Part shown: positions 26,163 to 35,313 of the stretch, in pieces | How positions within the stretch are numbered: position 1 is the first letter of the stretch | How the letters are laid out: each line of letters begins with the position of its first letter | NCBI RefSeq assembly: GCF_030053155.1 | Contig: NZ_CP125641.1 | Coordinates: 372,001-436,000, forward strand | Reading direction: 5' to 3' | From: Rhizobium sp. BT03 | GTDB lineage: Bacteria; Pseudomonadota; Alphaproteobacteria; Rhizobiales; Rhizobiaceae | DNA: 64,000 nt | The notes under the pieces: model-generated | Seen by the model: the letters and a program-made list of their open reading frames with translations, nothing else | Database searches by the model: none | What the model was told of the DNA's origin: nothing | Position numbers and translations under genes: made by a program

Positions 26163-27938
26163 GTGAGCATTCTTGATCGTGGTGCAAATGCTGTCGCTGC
26201 TCTTGCCGCTCTATCGAACTCGCAAGCCATGATCGAATTCGACCTGTCGGGCATAATCCTCACCGCGAACGAAAATTTCTGCCGGGCGCTCGGCTATGAG
26301 TTGCGGGAGATCGCCGGACAGCATCACCGCATGTTCGTCGAGCCCGCCTATGCGTCCTCGGCGGAATACAAGGCCTTCTGGAGGAAGCTGTCGGCCGGAA
26401 AATTCGAGCAGCAGCAATATAAACGGCTCGGAAAAGGCGGACGCGAGGTCTGGATCGAAGCGTCCTACAATCCGGTGTTCCGGCGCGGGAGGCCGGTCAA
26501 GGTCATCAAGATCGCAACCGATATCACCGCGCAAAAGCTGAAATCCGCCGAGGATGCGGGCAAGATCGACGCATTGTCGCGCGCTCAGGCGATCATCGAA
26601 TTCACGCCGGCCGGCGAAGTTTTAAACGCCAACGACAATTTCCTCGCCGCCCTCGGCTATTCGCTTTCAGAGATCCAGGGCAAACATCATTCGATGTTCT
26701 GCGAAGCCGACTATTCGAGATCGGAGGCTTACAAGGAATTCTGGCGCAAGCTCGCGAGCGGCCAGTTGATCGCCGACGAATTCATGCGTGTCGGAAAGGG
26801 CGGACGAAAGGTCTACATCCAGGCCTCCTACAATCCGATCTTCGACCTGAACGGCCAGGTGTTCAAAGTCGTCAAGTTCGCGACCGATGTCACGGCGCGC
26901 GTCGAGAATGTCGAACAACTTGCTTACTGCCTGACGAATTTTGCCGACGGCGACCTGTCGCAGACGATCCGGAAGCCTTTCATTCCTTCGCTGGAGCGGC
27001 TGCGCACCGACTTCAACAGCGCCTCGGAAAAGTTGAAGGACGCAATGGCAACTGTTGCTGAAAACGCCAAGGCGATTTCGGCCGGTTCCAACGAAATCCG
27101 CACGGCAGCCGACGACCTGGCAAAACGCACCGAGCAGCAAGCCGCATCCGTCGAAGAGACCGCGGCCGCGCTCGAGGAAATTACCACCACCGTCAAGGAT
27201 TCGAGCCGCCGCGCCGAGGAGGCCGGTCAACTGGTGGCGCGCACCAAAGACCATGCGGAGCATTCCGGCCAGGTGGTGCGGGATGCGATCGGAGCGATGG
27301 ATCAGATCGAAACCTCGTCACACGAAATTTCCAATATTATCGGCGTCATCGATGAAATTGCGTTCCAGACGAATCTACTGGCGCTCAATGCCGGCGTAGA
27401 GGCGGCGCGGGCAGGGGAGGCCGGCAAGGGCTTTGCGGTCGTCGCTCAGGAGGTCCGTGAGCTGGCCCAGCGGTCGGCGAAAGCCGCGAAAGAGATCAAG
27501 AGCCTGATTACGGCGTCCGGTTCCCATGTCGCAAACGGCGTCGCCCTCGTCACGAATGCCGGATCGGCGCTGCGGGAAATCGCCGGTCAGGTGCACGACA
27601 TCAATACCAACGTCACGGCGATCGTCGAGGCGGCGCGCGAGCAATCGGTGGCGCTCGGCGGCATCAGCCAGGCCATCAACACGGTCGACCAGGGAACGCA
27701 GCAGAATGCCGCGATGGTCGAGGAGCAGACTGCTGCAAGCCATGGCCTTGCCCGGGAGGCTGCGGCACTCTTCAAGCTTCTTGAGCAGTTCCGTTTCGAG
27801 GACGCGCCGAAATCACGCTCTTCGTCAACGCCGGCGGGGCGTCATCCTTCGGTGCCGGCGGCTTTGAAAGTCGTCCGCACGGCCTCGGCGCACGGATCGG
27901 CGGCTGGCGCGCTGAAATCCGATTGGGAAGAATTTTGA
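26163..27938 (+). CDS. Cytoplasmic methyl-accepting chemotaxis protein with two PAS domains
   Basis: About 591 residues from GTG 26163, which has GGGGGAT upstream; a TTG at 26157 is too close to that site. There is no membrane segment. Two tandem PAS domains (about 12-130 and 135-255) share the HH-MF and KGGR-V-I-ASYNP motifs of this receptor class. A signalling domain with the tip [20 protein letters not shown] follows. PAS-PAS cytosolic receptors usually sense redox, oxygen or metabolic cues. The AT-rich upstream region probably holds the promoter. Confidence 0.9.
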   Translation: MSILDRGANAVAALAALSNSQAMIEFDLSGIILTANENFCRALGYELREIAGQHHRMFVEPAYASSAEYKAFWRKLSAGKFEQQQYKRLGKGGREVWIEASYNPVFRRGRPVKVIKIATDITAQKLKSAEDAGKIDALSRAQAIIEFTPAGEVLNANDNFLAALGYSLSEIQGKHHSMFCEADYSRSEAYKEFWRKLASGQLIADEFMRVGKGGRKVYIQASYNPIFDLNGQVFKVVKFATDVTARVENVEQLAYCLTNFADGDLSQTIRKPFIPSLERLRTDFNSASEKLKDAMATVAENAKAISAGSNEIRTAADDLAKRTEQQAASVEETAAALEEITTTVKDSSRRAEEAGQLVARTKDHAEHSGQVVRDAIGAMDQIETSSHEISNIIGVIDEIAFQTNLLALNAGVEAARAGEAGKGFAVVAQEVRELAQRSAKAAKEIKSLITASGSHVANGVALVTNAGSALREIAGQVHDINTNVTAIVEAAREQSVALGGISQAINTVDQGTQQNAAMVEEQTAASHGLAREAAALFKLLEQFRFEDAPKSRSSSTPAGRHPSVPAALKVVRTASAHGSAAGALKSDWEEF

Positions 27939-28168
27939 TTTAGCTCCAATCAAAGCTGCGGCGTCCTTTCGTGTCTGAAAAAGGCGCGGTGCTGAGGGGC
28001 TGAGGGCAGCTTCTCCGGATGTCGGGCTTCTGCCTCGTTTCCAACAACGAAGACATCGCCGACGGTTACGACGCGGCTTGCCTATCCATTCACCGAAACG
28101 ATCGGAACGCGGCCAGGCGATCAGCCTCGGAGGCGAATGGAAAATGCTGCACTGCCAAAAAAATCGTC

Positions 28169-28191
28169 ACGCGCGCCCCTGCGCGTTTTTT
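28169..28191 (+). terminator. Rho-independent terminator
   Basis: Stem ACGCGC / GCGCGT with a 6-base loop, followed by TTTTTT and preceded by an A7 run. It would end transcripts from the upstream chemoreceptor gene. Confidence 0.55.
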
Positions 28192-28235
28192 CGGCATGAC
28201 CCATTGACAATTCATCCTTGATGGCACTTGATACG

Positions 28236-28277
28236 TTATTCCAGTAAAACAGACATGCGTCCATTATACTGGAATAA
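28236..28277. promoter_or_regulatory. 11-bp inverted repeat before the binding-protein gene
   Basis: TTATTCCAGTA (28236-28246) and TACTGGAATAA (28267-28277) are perfect arms 31 bp centre to centre, three helical turns. They lie just after a TTGACA (28204) with 17-bp spacing to CTTGAT, and 27 bases before the start codon. Either an operator pair or a leader hairpin. Confidence 0.6.
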
Positions 28278-28304
28278 TCGGAAAGCATCCATAAGGGGAA
28301 CGCC

Positions 28305-29144
28305 ATGACCATTTCCTTTCGTACCGGCGTGATGTCGCTGGTCGCCGCCGCCTTGTTGTCCACGCCTGTGCTGGCCGAAGGCAGCAAGCTCGATGAAGTG
28401 CTGGCCCGCGGCCACCTCGTCCTCGGCACGGGCAGCACCAACGCGCCCTGGCACTTCAAGAGCGCCGACGACAAGCTTCAGGGTTTCGACGTCGACATGG
28501 GCCATATCATCGCCAAGGCACTCTTCGGCGATCCTGAGAAGATCGAATATGTGAACCAGTCCTCCGACGCCCGCATCCCGAACATCACCACCGACAAGGT
28601 CGACATTACCTGCCAGTTCATGACCGTGACCGGTGAACGCGCCCAGCAGGTCGCCTTCACCATTCCTTATTATCGCGAGGGTGTCGGCCTGATGCTCAAG
28701 GCGGATGGAAAATATGGCGACTACGCCGCGCTCAAAGCTGCCGGTTCCTCCGTCACCATCTCGGTTCTGCAGAATGTCTATGCCGAGGCAATGGTGCATG
28801 CGGCCTTGCCGGAAGCGACCGTCGATCAGTATGATTCCGTCGACCTGATCTATCAGGCGCTGGAGTCGGGACGCGCCGATGCCGTCGCCACGGACCAGTC
28901 GTCGCTTGCCTGGTACATGACGCAGAACCCGGGCCGCTACAAGGATGCCGGCTACGGCTGGAATCCGCAGACCTATGCCTGCGCCGTCAAGCGCGGCGAC
29001 CAGGACTGGCTGAACTTCGTCAACACTGCTCTGCACGAAGCCATGACCGGCGTCGAGTTCGACTTTTACGCCAAGTCCTTCAAGACCTGGTTCGGCAAGG
29101 ATCTGGCGCCGCCGCAGATCGGCTTTCCTGTTGAGTTCAAGTAA
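28305..29144 (+). CDS. Periplasmic amino-acid-binding protein
   Basis: 279 residues. A signal peptide (about 1-23, ending VLAEG) precedes a class II binding-protein fold (LVLGTGSTNAPWHFK, GFDVDMGHIIAKALFG, KVDITCQFMTVTGERAQQVA). The chemistry of the pocket does not allow a confident substrate. It is first in a four-gene polar amino-acid importer (28305-31384) with RBS AAGGGG. Confidence 0.9.
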   Translation: MTISFRTGVMSLVAAALLSTPVLAEGSKLDEVLARGHLVLGTGSTNAPWHFKSADDKLQGFDVDMGHIIAKALFGDPEKIEYVNQSSDARIPNITTDKVDITCQFMTVTGERAQQVAFTIPYYREGVGLMLKADGKYGDYAALKAAGSSVTISVLQNVYAEAMVHAALPEATVDQYDSVDLIYQALESGRADAVATDQSSLAWYMTQNPGRYKDAGYGWNPQTYACAVKRGDQDWLNFVNTALHEAMTGVEFDFYAKSFKTWFGKDLAPPQIGFPVEFK

Positions 29145-29151
29145 CGGCAAC

Positions 29152-29179
29152 GCGGAGCGGGATTGTTCTCCCGCTCCGC
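29152..29179 (+). promoter_or_regulatory. Intercistronic hairpin after the binding-protein gene
   Basis: Perfect 11-bp stem GCGGAGCGGGA / TCCCGCTCCGC with a 6-base loop, 8 bases after the stop. A second stem GCGCGTCT / AGACGCGC follows at 29189-29208. No T-run. Confidence 0.6.
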
Positions 29180-29275
29180 TGAAGCGCCGCGCGTCTTTCC
29201 AGACGCGCAAAGGACGCTGCAACACTTTGAATCTGCGCATCGTGCACGATGCGTTAGTCTGAAAGGGCGGCCCGC

Positions 29276-29938
29276 ATGGGTTACACGCTGAATTTTGCTG
29301 CCGTCTGGCGCAATTTCGATTTTCTGTTGAGCGGGCTTGCGCTCAGTCTCGGCCTGGCGGTGATCTCGATCCTGATCGGGGCCGCGATCGGCCTTGTCGT
29401 GGCCTTCGCGCTGACATCCAAAAGCCGCTTTGCGGTGGTGCCGGCGCGGGTCTATGTCACGGTCATCCGCAACCTGCCGATTCTCGTTCTGGTGCTTTTC
29501 GCCTTTTTCGCGCTGCCGCAGATGGGTTTGCGTCTCGACAAGATGAAAAGCTTCGTTCTGGTGCTCTCCCTCTATTCCGGCGCCTATCTGGCCGAGGTGT
29601 TCCGCGCCGGGCTGTTGTCGATCCCGAGAGGGCTGACCGAGGCCGGCCTCGCCATCGGCCTGACGGGAATGCAGATCCGCAGTTCCATCATCGCTCCGCT
29701 GATGCTGCGCAATGTGCTGCCATCGCTGTCCTCGACGATCATCTCGCTGTTCAAGGACACCTCGCTTGCCGCCGCCATCGCCGTGCCGGAACTGACCTTT
29801 GCCGCCCGCAAGATCAATGTCGAAAGTTTCCGCGTCATAGAAACCTGGATGGTCACCTCGGCCCTCTATGTCGTGACCTGTTTCCTCATCGCCGCCGCGA
29901 TGCGCTTCGTCGAGCGCCGTCTGGCCCTGCCGAGATAG
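29276..29938 (+). CDS. Amino-acid ABC transporter permease
   Basis: 220 residues of the HisMQ permease family with several membrane helices, the segment VTVIRNLPILVLVLFAFFAL and the ATPase-docking loop RGLTEAGLAIGLTGMQIRSS. RBS GAAAGGGCGG. Forms the channel with the next gene. Confidence 0.88.
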   Translation: MGYTLNFAAVWRNFDFLLSGLALSLGLAVISILIGAAIGLVVAFALTSKSRFAVVPARVYVTVIRNLPILVLVLFAFFALPQMGLRLDKMKSFVLVLSLYSGAYLAEVFRAGLLSIPRGLTEAGLAIGLTGMQIRSSIIAPLMLRNVLPSLSSTIISLFKDTSLAAAIAVPELTFAARKINVESFRVIETWMVTSALYVVTCFLIAAAMRFVERRLALPR

Positions 29939-29943
29939 ACCTG

Positions 29944-30603
29944 ATGTCCCACACCTTTCTCGAACAACTCTGGATCGCCCGCTACGTCATCATCAACGGC
30001 GTCGGCGTGACCGTGTCGATCTCGCTGCTAGCCATCCTCGCGGGCTCCGTCCTCGGCGTTTTCGTCGGCCTGGCGCTCGTCTATGGCGGCGTGGTTTTGC
30101 GGGTGGCGGTGCGCGCCTATACGGATATCATCCGCGGCACGCCGGTGCTCGTGCTGGTGCTGGCAAGCTATTATGTCTCCGCCGCCGTCGGCCTCGACCT
30201 CGGGCCGTTTTCCGCCGGCGTGCTCGCCCTTGCGATCTTCTGCTCCTCGCATGTCGGCGAAATCGTCCGCGGCGCGCTTCAGGCGATCCCGAAGGGGCAG
30301 ACCGAAGCCGCCAAGGCGATCGGCCTGACCTTTACCCAGACCTTCACCTCGGTGCTGTGGCCGCAGGCCATGCGGCAGTGCCTGCCGGCCTGGGTGAATA
30401 CGGCGGCCGAAATGGTGAAGGCCTCGACGCTGCTCTCCGTCATCGGCGTCGCCGAGCTTCTCCTGCGCACGCAGGAGATCATCTCCCGCAATTTCATGAG
30501 CCTCCAGTTCTATTTCCTGGCCGGCGGTCTCTATTTCATCGTCAACTACGGCATCGAGCACTTCGGCAAATATGTCGAGCGCAAGACCGCCCTGCCGTCC
30601 TAA
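29944..30603 (+). CDS. Amino-acid ABC transporter permease
   Basis: 219 residues of the same permease family, with [20 protein letters not shown] and the docking loop [18 protein letters not shown]. Starts 5 bases after the preceding permease. The two proteins presumably form a heterodimer. Confidence 0.88.
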   Translation: MSHTFLEQLWIARYVIINGVGVTVSISLLAILAGSVLGVFVGLALVYGGVVLRVAVRAYTDIIRGTPVLVLVLASYYVSAAVGLDLGPFSAGVLALAIFCSSHVGEIVRGALQAIPKGQTEAAKAIGLTFTQTFTSVLWPQAMRQCLPAWVNTAAEMVKASTLLSVIGVAELLLRTQEIISRNFMSLQFYFLAGGLYFIVNYGIEHFGKYVERKTALPS

Positions 30604-30613
30604 GGAGCCCCCG

Positions 30614-31384
30614 ATGGCCAAGACCATTCTCGACATCAAGGGTCTGCGCAAGACTTACGGCATCCACGAAGTCCTCAAAGGTGTCGATTGCGCCGTTGAA
30701 GAAGGCGAGGTCATTTCCATCATCGGCTCGTCCGGCTCCGGAAAGACCACCTTGCTGCGCTGCGTCAACATGCTGGAAGAATTCCAGGGCGGCACGATCA
30801 GCCTCGATGGCGAAGAGATCGGCTACCGCGTCGACGGCGCAACGCGCCGCCGCAAGGGCGAGAAGGAGATTGCCCGCCAGCGAGCGCTGACCGGCATGGC
30901 CTTTCAGCAGTTCAATCTCTTCCCGCATATGAGTGCCGCCGAAAACGTCATGCTCGGCCTCGTCAAGGTGAAGAAGATGACGAAGCCGGACGCCCGCGCC
31001 GTCGCGGAAAAATGGCTCGATCGTGTCGGTCTTTCCGCCCGCGCGAACCATTATCCAGGTCAGCTTTCCGGCGGCCAGCAGCAGCGGGTCGCGATCGCCC
31101 GGGCCATCGCCATGTCGCCGCGGCTGATGCTGTTCGATGAAGTGACCTCGGCGCTCGACCCGGAACTGGTGGGCGAGGTGCTGCAGGTCATCAAAGGGCT
31201 TGCCGCTGACGGCATGACCATGCTGCTCGTCACCCATGAGATGCGCTTCGCCTACGAGGTTTCGTCCCGCGTCATCTTCATGAACCAGGGCGTCATCTGC
31301 GAAGAAGGCGATCCGAAGGACATGTTCGTGCATCCGAAGACCGAACGGCTCGCGGAATTCCTCAAGACCTCGAGTTTCAACTAA
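30614..31384 (+). CDS. Amino-acid ABC transporter ATP-binding protein
   Basis: 256 residues. Walker [14 protein letters not shown], signature [15 protein letters not shown], Walker [15 protein letters not shown] and [13 protein letters not shown]. The start 30614 follows AAGGAG at 30602. Last gene of the importer that begins with the binding protein at 28305. Confidence 0.92.
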   Translation: MAKTILDIKGLRKTYGIHEVLKGVDCAVEEGEVISIIGSSGSGKTTLLRCVNMLEEFQGGTISLDGEEIGYRVDGATRRRKGEKEIARQRALTGMAFQQFNLFPHMSAAENVMLGLVKVKKMTKPDARAVAEKWLDRVGLSARANHYPGQLSGGQQQRVAIARAIAMSPRLMLFDEVTSALDPELVGEVLQVIKGLAADGMTMLLVTHEMRFAYEVSSRVIFMNQGVICEEGDPKDMFVHPKTERLAEFLKTSSFN

Positions 31385-31443
31385 CGAAAAGAGAAACCCG
31401 TGACGTCAAACCGGCGGCATGATACACGCAACGCGCATTGAAG

Positions 31444-31475
31444 GATGATGGCAGATCAATTATATTGCCAGCATC
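31444..31475. promoter_or_regulatory. Operator-like inverted repeat ahead of the toxin-antitoxin pair
   Basis: GATGATGGCA (31444-31453) and TGCCAGCATC (31466-31475): 10-bp arms with one mismatch, 12-base AT-rich spacer, 28 bases before the antitoxin start. A plausible autoregulatory site. Confidence 0.5.
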
Positions 31476-31502
31476 GCTATCAGGTCACGCAGAGTTGCTA
31501 TC

Positions 31503-31757
31503 ATGCCCGCAGTCACAATCAGAAACCTCTCCGAGGCGACGCACCGGGCCCTCAAGGTGCGCGCGGCCCATCACGGGCGCAGCGCCGAAGCGGAAATGCG
31601 CGAAATCCTCGAAGCTGCCGTCCGTCCAGAAACGCGGCTGCGTCTTGGCAGCGCGCTCGCCGAACGGAGCCGTCTCCTCGGGCTGACGAATGACGACTTT
31701 GCCGTTCTGGACCAGGCTTTCGACAAAATCCCTGCGAAGCCGATGAGCTTTGAATGA
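31503..31757 (+). CDS. FitA/VapB-type ribbon-helix-helix antitoxin
   Basis: 84 residues. The N-terminal ribbon-helix-helix MPAVTIRNLSEATHRALKVR then AAHHGRSAEAEMREILEAAV is typical of FitA/StbC antitoxins. Its C-terminus would wrap the toxin. The stop overlaps the toxin start (ATGA at 31754). Confidence 0.85.
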   Translation: MPAVTIRNLSEATHRALKVRAAHHGRSAEAEMREILEAAVRPETRLRLGSALAERSRLLGLTNDDFAVLDQAFDKIPAKPMSFE

Positions 31758-32179
31758 TTATCCTCGATACGAACGTCGTTTCCGAGGCGATGAAACCCGC
31801 GCCCGACGACGCCGTGAAATTCTGGCTCGATGAGCAGGCAGCCGAAACCCTCTTCCTTTCCAGCGTCACGATCGCCGAACTGATGTTTGGCATTGGCGCG
31901 CTCCCGGCCGGCAAACGCAAGGAAAGACTATCCGACGCGTTGGACGGTTTGGAGGAGCTGTTCGAAGGCCGCATTCTGGCCTTCGACATCACCGCCGCAC
32001 GACACTATGCCGATCTCGCTGTCAAAGCCCGAGCCGCGGGCAGAGGCTTCCCTACTCCGGATGGTTATATCGCCGCCATCGCGGCATCGAAGGGATTCGT
32101 CGTCGCCACGCGCGATACAAGTGCCTTCGACGCGGCAGGTGTCGAGGTGATCAATCCTTGGGCCACTTCGCGCGCATAA
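31754..32179 (+). CDS. FitB/VapC-type PIN-domain toxin (ribonuclease)
   Basis: 141 residues with an intact PIN active site: D5 (IILDTNVVSE), E42 (TIAELMFGI), D103 (FPTPDGYIAAIA) and D121 (VVATRDTSAFD). The family consists of Mg-dependent RNases held inactive by the cognate antitoxin. Translationally coupled to the antitoxin gene. All catalytic residues are present, so the pair looks functional. Confidence 0.88.
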   Translation: MIILDTNVVSEAMKPAPDDAVKFWLDEQAAETLFLSSVTIAELMFGIGALPAGKRKERLSDALDGLEELFEGRILAFDITAARHYADLAVKARAAGRGFPTPDGYIAAIAASKGFVVATRDTSAFDAAGVEVINPWATSRA

Positions 32180-32371
32180 ACTCGTCCGGCCACGGCCAAT
32201 GAGAGCAAGCCCCCATGTGAGCGGCTGGTGCCGATCGGGATTGACACCGAGTTGCCCGCACCCGCTCAATTTATGTTCAGTCTGCATTCCGAGCGGGCAA
32301 ATTCCAGGCAAAGACTCCGAGGTATCGTGAGAATCTTGAGCGCAGGATTTTGGCATGCGCTTTGCTTTCTG

Positions 32372-32385
32372 TCTTGTATGCAAGA
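32372..32385. promoter_or_regulatory. Palindrome TCTTGTATGCAAGA at the GntR gene start
   Basis: 5-bp arms TCTTG / CAAGA around TATG. It resembles FCD-type GntR sites of the TTGTATACAA kind, but here the central ATG would be the start codon (32378). Suggests autoregulation or a different true start. Confidence 0.4.
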
Positions 32386-33121
32386 TAGCCACACATCCGA
32401 GACCACGCAGAAGTCCATCGAGGCGACGATCGTTTCCGGCATCCTTTCTGCCAAGATCCGGCCCGGCACGCGCCTTGGCGAAAACCAGCTGGCAGCGCTC
32501 TTCTGCGTGTCCAGAACCCGCGTCCGTGAAGCCATGATGCGCCTGGAGACACGCGGCATCGTGCATGTCAGCCCTCGGCGGGGCTGGTTTGTGGTCGAGC
32601 CGTCCGCCGAGGATGCGATCGCGGTTTATGAGGCGCGGCGTATCGTCGAGGCTGGTTTGCTGCGCAGCATGCGCGCGCTGACGGACGAGGGCCGTAAAGC
32701 CCTCGACGGGCATCTCAACGAGGAACGAAATGCGATGGCGGCGGGCGACCGTCAGCGCCTGACCTATTTGATGGGCGATTTCCACATCCGCATCGCCGAA
32801 TTGAGTGGCAACGCCATCGTCGTCGATATCCTGCGCGACCTGACCGCGAGGACGATCCTCATTTCCATGCTCTATCAATCCGAATTTCATGCGGCACAGT
32901 CTCACGAGGGGCACTGCCGTATTTTCGAGGCCATGCAGGCGGGCGATTTCGTCAGAGCTGCGGAACTCTCCGTCGAGCATCTCGACGACGTGGAAATGGG
33001 CCTCGATCTCACGGCGCGCCCGGATCCGCTTTCGGATCTGCGCAATTCCCTGTCGCTGCCTCCCAAGACAGCTTCCTCACCTTTCAGACCGAGCAAACCA
33101 CAACTTCAAAGGAGTCATTAA
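32378..33121 (+). CDS. GntR-family (FCD) transcriptional regulator
   Basis: About 247 residues from ATG 32378. A winged helix (LAALFCVSRTRVREAMMRLE, about 40-60) is followed by an FCD domain (YEARRIVEAGLLRSM, HIRIAELSGN, SHEGHCRIFEAMQAGD) with metal-binding histidines. The start is uncertain because no good ribosome-binding site precedes it and a palindrome covers it; a leaderless message is possible. It sits 3 bases before the binding-protein gene of the next importer and probably controls it. Confidence 0.82.
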   Translation: MQDSHTSETTQKSIEATIVSGILSAKIRPGTRLGENQLAALFCVSRTRVREAMMRLETRGIVHVSPRRGWFVVEPSAEDAIAVYEARRIVEAGLLRSMRALTDEGRKALDGHLNEERNAMAAGDRQRLTYLMGDFHIRIAELSGNAIVVDILRDLTARTILISMLYQSEFHAAQSHEGHCRIFEAMQAGDFVRAAELSVEHLDDVEMGLDLTARPDPLSDLRNSLSLPPKTASSPFRPSKPQLQRSH

Positions 33122-33124
33122 CGC

Positions 33125-33910
33125 ATGCTGACAAGACGAGTCTTCTTCGCAATCGCGACCCTGGCGGCAACCTTCGGCTTCGGCTCCGCCTCTCATGCCG
33201 ATGCTCTCGCCGACATCACGGCGCGCGGCACACTGCGTGTCGCCGTCCCGCAGGATTTCCCGCCATTCGGCAGCGTCGGCACCGATATGGCGCCGATGGG
33301 CTACGATATCGACGTCGCCAATCTCATTGCCGAGAAACTGGGCGTCAAGACCGAGCTCGTGCCGGTCACCAGCGCCAACCGCGTGCCCTATCTGCAGACC
33401 AACAAGGTCGATCTGGTCATATCGAGCCTCGGCAAGAATGCGGAGCGCGAAAAGGTGATCGATTTCTCCGCAGCCTACGCCCCCTTCTTCAACGGCGTGT
33501 TCGCGCCGGCCGACCTTTCGGTCGCCAAGGCGGAAGATCTCGCCGGCAAGAGCATCGGCGTCACGCGCGGCGCGGTCGAGGATCTGGAACTGACGAAGAT
33601 CGCGCCGGCCGATGCGACGATCAAGCGCTACGAGGACAATAACGGCACGATCTCGGCCTTCCTATCCGGCCAGGTCGACACTATCGCTACCGGCAACGTC
33701 GTGGCGGCGGCGATCCTCGCTAAAAATCCTCCCAAGCGCCCCGAGCTCAAATTCCTGATCAAAAACTCGCCCTGCTACATCGGCCTCAACAAGGAGCAGG
33801 CGGCTCTTCTGGAGAAGGTCAACGGCATTATCGCCGCCGCCAAAGCCGATGGCGCGCTGAACGCCATATCGCAGAAGTGGCTCGGCACCGATCTCCCGTC
33901 GGATCTCTGA
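33125..33910 (+). CDS. Periplasmic amino-acid-binding protein
   Basis: 261 residues with a signal peptide (about 1-25, SASHADAL) and a class II binding fold (GTLRVAVPQDFPPFG, GYDIDVANLIAEKLG, NKVDLVISSLGKNAERE). RBS AAAGGAG overlaps the end of the GntR gene. Substrate unknown, a polar amino acid by family. Confidence 0.9.
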   Translation: MLTRRVFFAIATLAATFGFGSASHADALADITARGTLRVAVPQDFPPFGSVGTDMAPMGYDIDVANLIAEKLGVKTELVPVTSANRVPYLQTNKVDLVISSLGKNAEREKVIDFSAAYAPFFNGVFAPADLSVAKAEDLAGKSIGVTRGAVEDLELTKIAPADATIKRYEDNNGTISAFLSGQVDTIATGNVVAAAILAKNPPKRPELKFLIKNSPCYIGLNKEQAALLEKVNGIIAAAKADGALNAISQKWLGTDLPSDL

Positions 33911-33925
33911 ACGACCCGGTCTTCC

Positions 33926-33957
33926 GGATGTCATCCCGCGCAGGCGGGATGACATCC
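33926..33957 (+). promoter_or_regulatory. Intercistronic REP-like hairpin after the binding-protein gene
   Basis: Perfect 14-bp stem GGATGTCATCCCGC / GCGGGATGACATCC with loop GCAG, 16 bases after the stop. Each arm is itself partly palindromic. No T-run. Confidence 0.65.
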
Positions 33958-33985
33958 CCTCGTCACCGCAAGAGGGGACAATTCC

Positions 33986-34657
33986 TTGAGCTATCATTTC
34001 GAATTCGGCTGGCTGCTTCAATATTACCCTGAGATCATCAAGGGCATACTGGTCACGCTGGAACTGATCGCGATCGGCGGAGTGCTCGGCATTTCGCTCG
34101 GCATCGTCTGTGCCTGGGTGCGCGCACTCGGGCCGGCCTGGCTGAAACCTGTCGTTGCCGCCTATGTCGAACTGATCCGCAACACGCCGTTCCTGATCCA
34201 GCTGTTTTTCATCTTCTTCGGTCTGCCGTCGCTCGGCCTCCAGCTTCCCGAATTGACCGCCGCCAACCTCGCAATGGTCATCAATCTCGGCGCCTATAGC
34301 TGCGAAATCATTCGCGCCGGCATCCAGGCGACCCCGAAGGGTCAGTTCGAGGCAGGCGAGAGCCTCGCCATGACGCGCTTCGAAACCTTCCGCCATGTCG
34401 TGCTCGTCCCGTCGCTGCAGCGCATCTGGCCTGCGCTGTCGTCGCAAGTCGTCATCGTCATGCTCGGCTCGTCGGTCGTGTCGCAGATCGCCGCCGAGGA
34501 TCTGACCTTCGCCGCGAACTTCATACAATCGCGAACCTTCCGCGCTTTCGAGGCCTATATCGTCTCGACAGCCATCTATCTGGTAATGGCGATCCTGCTG
34601 CGGCAGGTACTGGCTGTCATCGGCGGCTTGATTTTCCCGAGGAGAGAAGCACGATGA
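33986..34657 (+). CDS. Amino-acid ABC transporter permease
   Basis: 223 residues from TTG 33986, with AGAGGGG about 8 bases ahead. HisMQ family: AYVELIRNTPFLIQLFFIFF and docking loop KGQFEAGESLAMTRFETF. The next permease overlaps by 4 bases (ATGA at 34654). Confidence 0.88.
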   Translation: MSYHFEFGWLLQYYPEIIKGILVTLELIAIGGVLGISLGIVCAWVRALGPAWLKPVVAAYVELIRNTPFLIQLFFIFFGLPSLGLQLPELTAANLAMVINLGAYSCEIIRAGIQATPKGQFEAGESLAMTRFETFRHVVLVPSLQRIWPALSSQVVIVMLGSSVVSQIAAEDLTFAANFIQSRTFRAFEAYIVSTAIYLVMAILLRQVLAVIGGLIFPRREAR

Positions 34658-35313
34658 TCGAGTTCACCCTCTGGGACATCCTGCGCAACCTGCTGCTCGC
34701 CACCCGCTGGACGATTCTGCTTTCGCTCGTCTCCTTCGCCGGCGGCGGCGCGGTCGGGCTGGGGCTGCTGTTCCTGCGCATCGGCAAGCGCAAGCCATTC
34801 AGGGCGCTTGCGAAATATTATATCGAGCTGTTCCAGGGCACGCCGCTGCTGATGCAGCTGTTCATCGCCTTTTTCGGTCTCGGCCTCTTCGGCATCGACG
34901 TGCCGGCCTGGCTTGCCGCGGGATTGGCGCTCACCCTGTGGAGTGCCGCCTTTCTCGCCGAGATCTGGCGAGGCTGCGTCGAGGCGGTCGCCAAAGGCCA
35001 GTGGGAAGCCTCCGCCAGCCTCGGCATGGTTAGGCTGCAGCAGATGCGTTACGTCATCTTGCCGCAGGCGCTGAGGGTCGCCATACCGCCGACGGTCGGC
35101 TTCTCCGTCCAGATCGTCAAGGGCACGGCGCTGACCTCGATCATCGGCTTCGTCGAATTGTCGAAAGCCGGCACCGTGGTCACCAACGCCACCTTCCAGC
35201 CCTTCACGGTCTACGGGCTCGTCGCCCTCATCTACTTCGCCCTCTGCTGGCCTTTGTCGAAAAGCAGCCAGATCCTGGAAAGGAAGCTCAATGTCGCTCA
35301 TCGAAATCACTGA
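34654..35313 (+). CDS. Amino-acid ABC transporter permease
   Basis: 219 residues of the same family with YIELFQGTPLLMQLFIAFFG and docking loop KGQWEASASLGMVRLQQMRY. Its 3' end overlaps the ATPase gene by 23 bases. Confidence 0.88.
   Translation: MIEFTLWDILRNLLLATRWTILLSLVSFAGGGAVGLGLLFLRIGKRKPFRALAKYYIELFQGTPLLMQLFIAFFGLGLFGIDVPAWLAAGLALTLWSAAFLAEIWRGCVEAVAKGQWEASASLGMVRLQQMRYVILPQALRVAIPPTVGFSVQIVKGTALTSIIGFVELSKAGTVVTNATFQPFTVYGLVALIYFALCWPLSKSSQILERKLNVAHRNH

Larger units (their letters stand above)
27939..28304. other. Intergenic region between chemoreceptor and amino-acid transporter
   Basis: 366 bases without a convincing gene. It contains a rho-independent terminator (28169-28191), a candidate promoter beginning TTGACA at 28204 and the long inverted repeat at 28236-28277. 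Confidence 0.6.

Noticed and set aside
28019-28207. 62-codon frame between chemoreceptor and importer
   Set aside because: No ribosome-binding site, no recognisable composition, and it runs through a rho-independent terminator.
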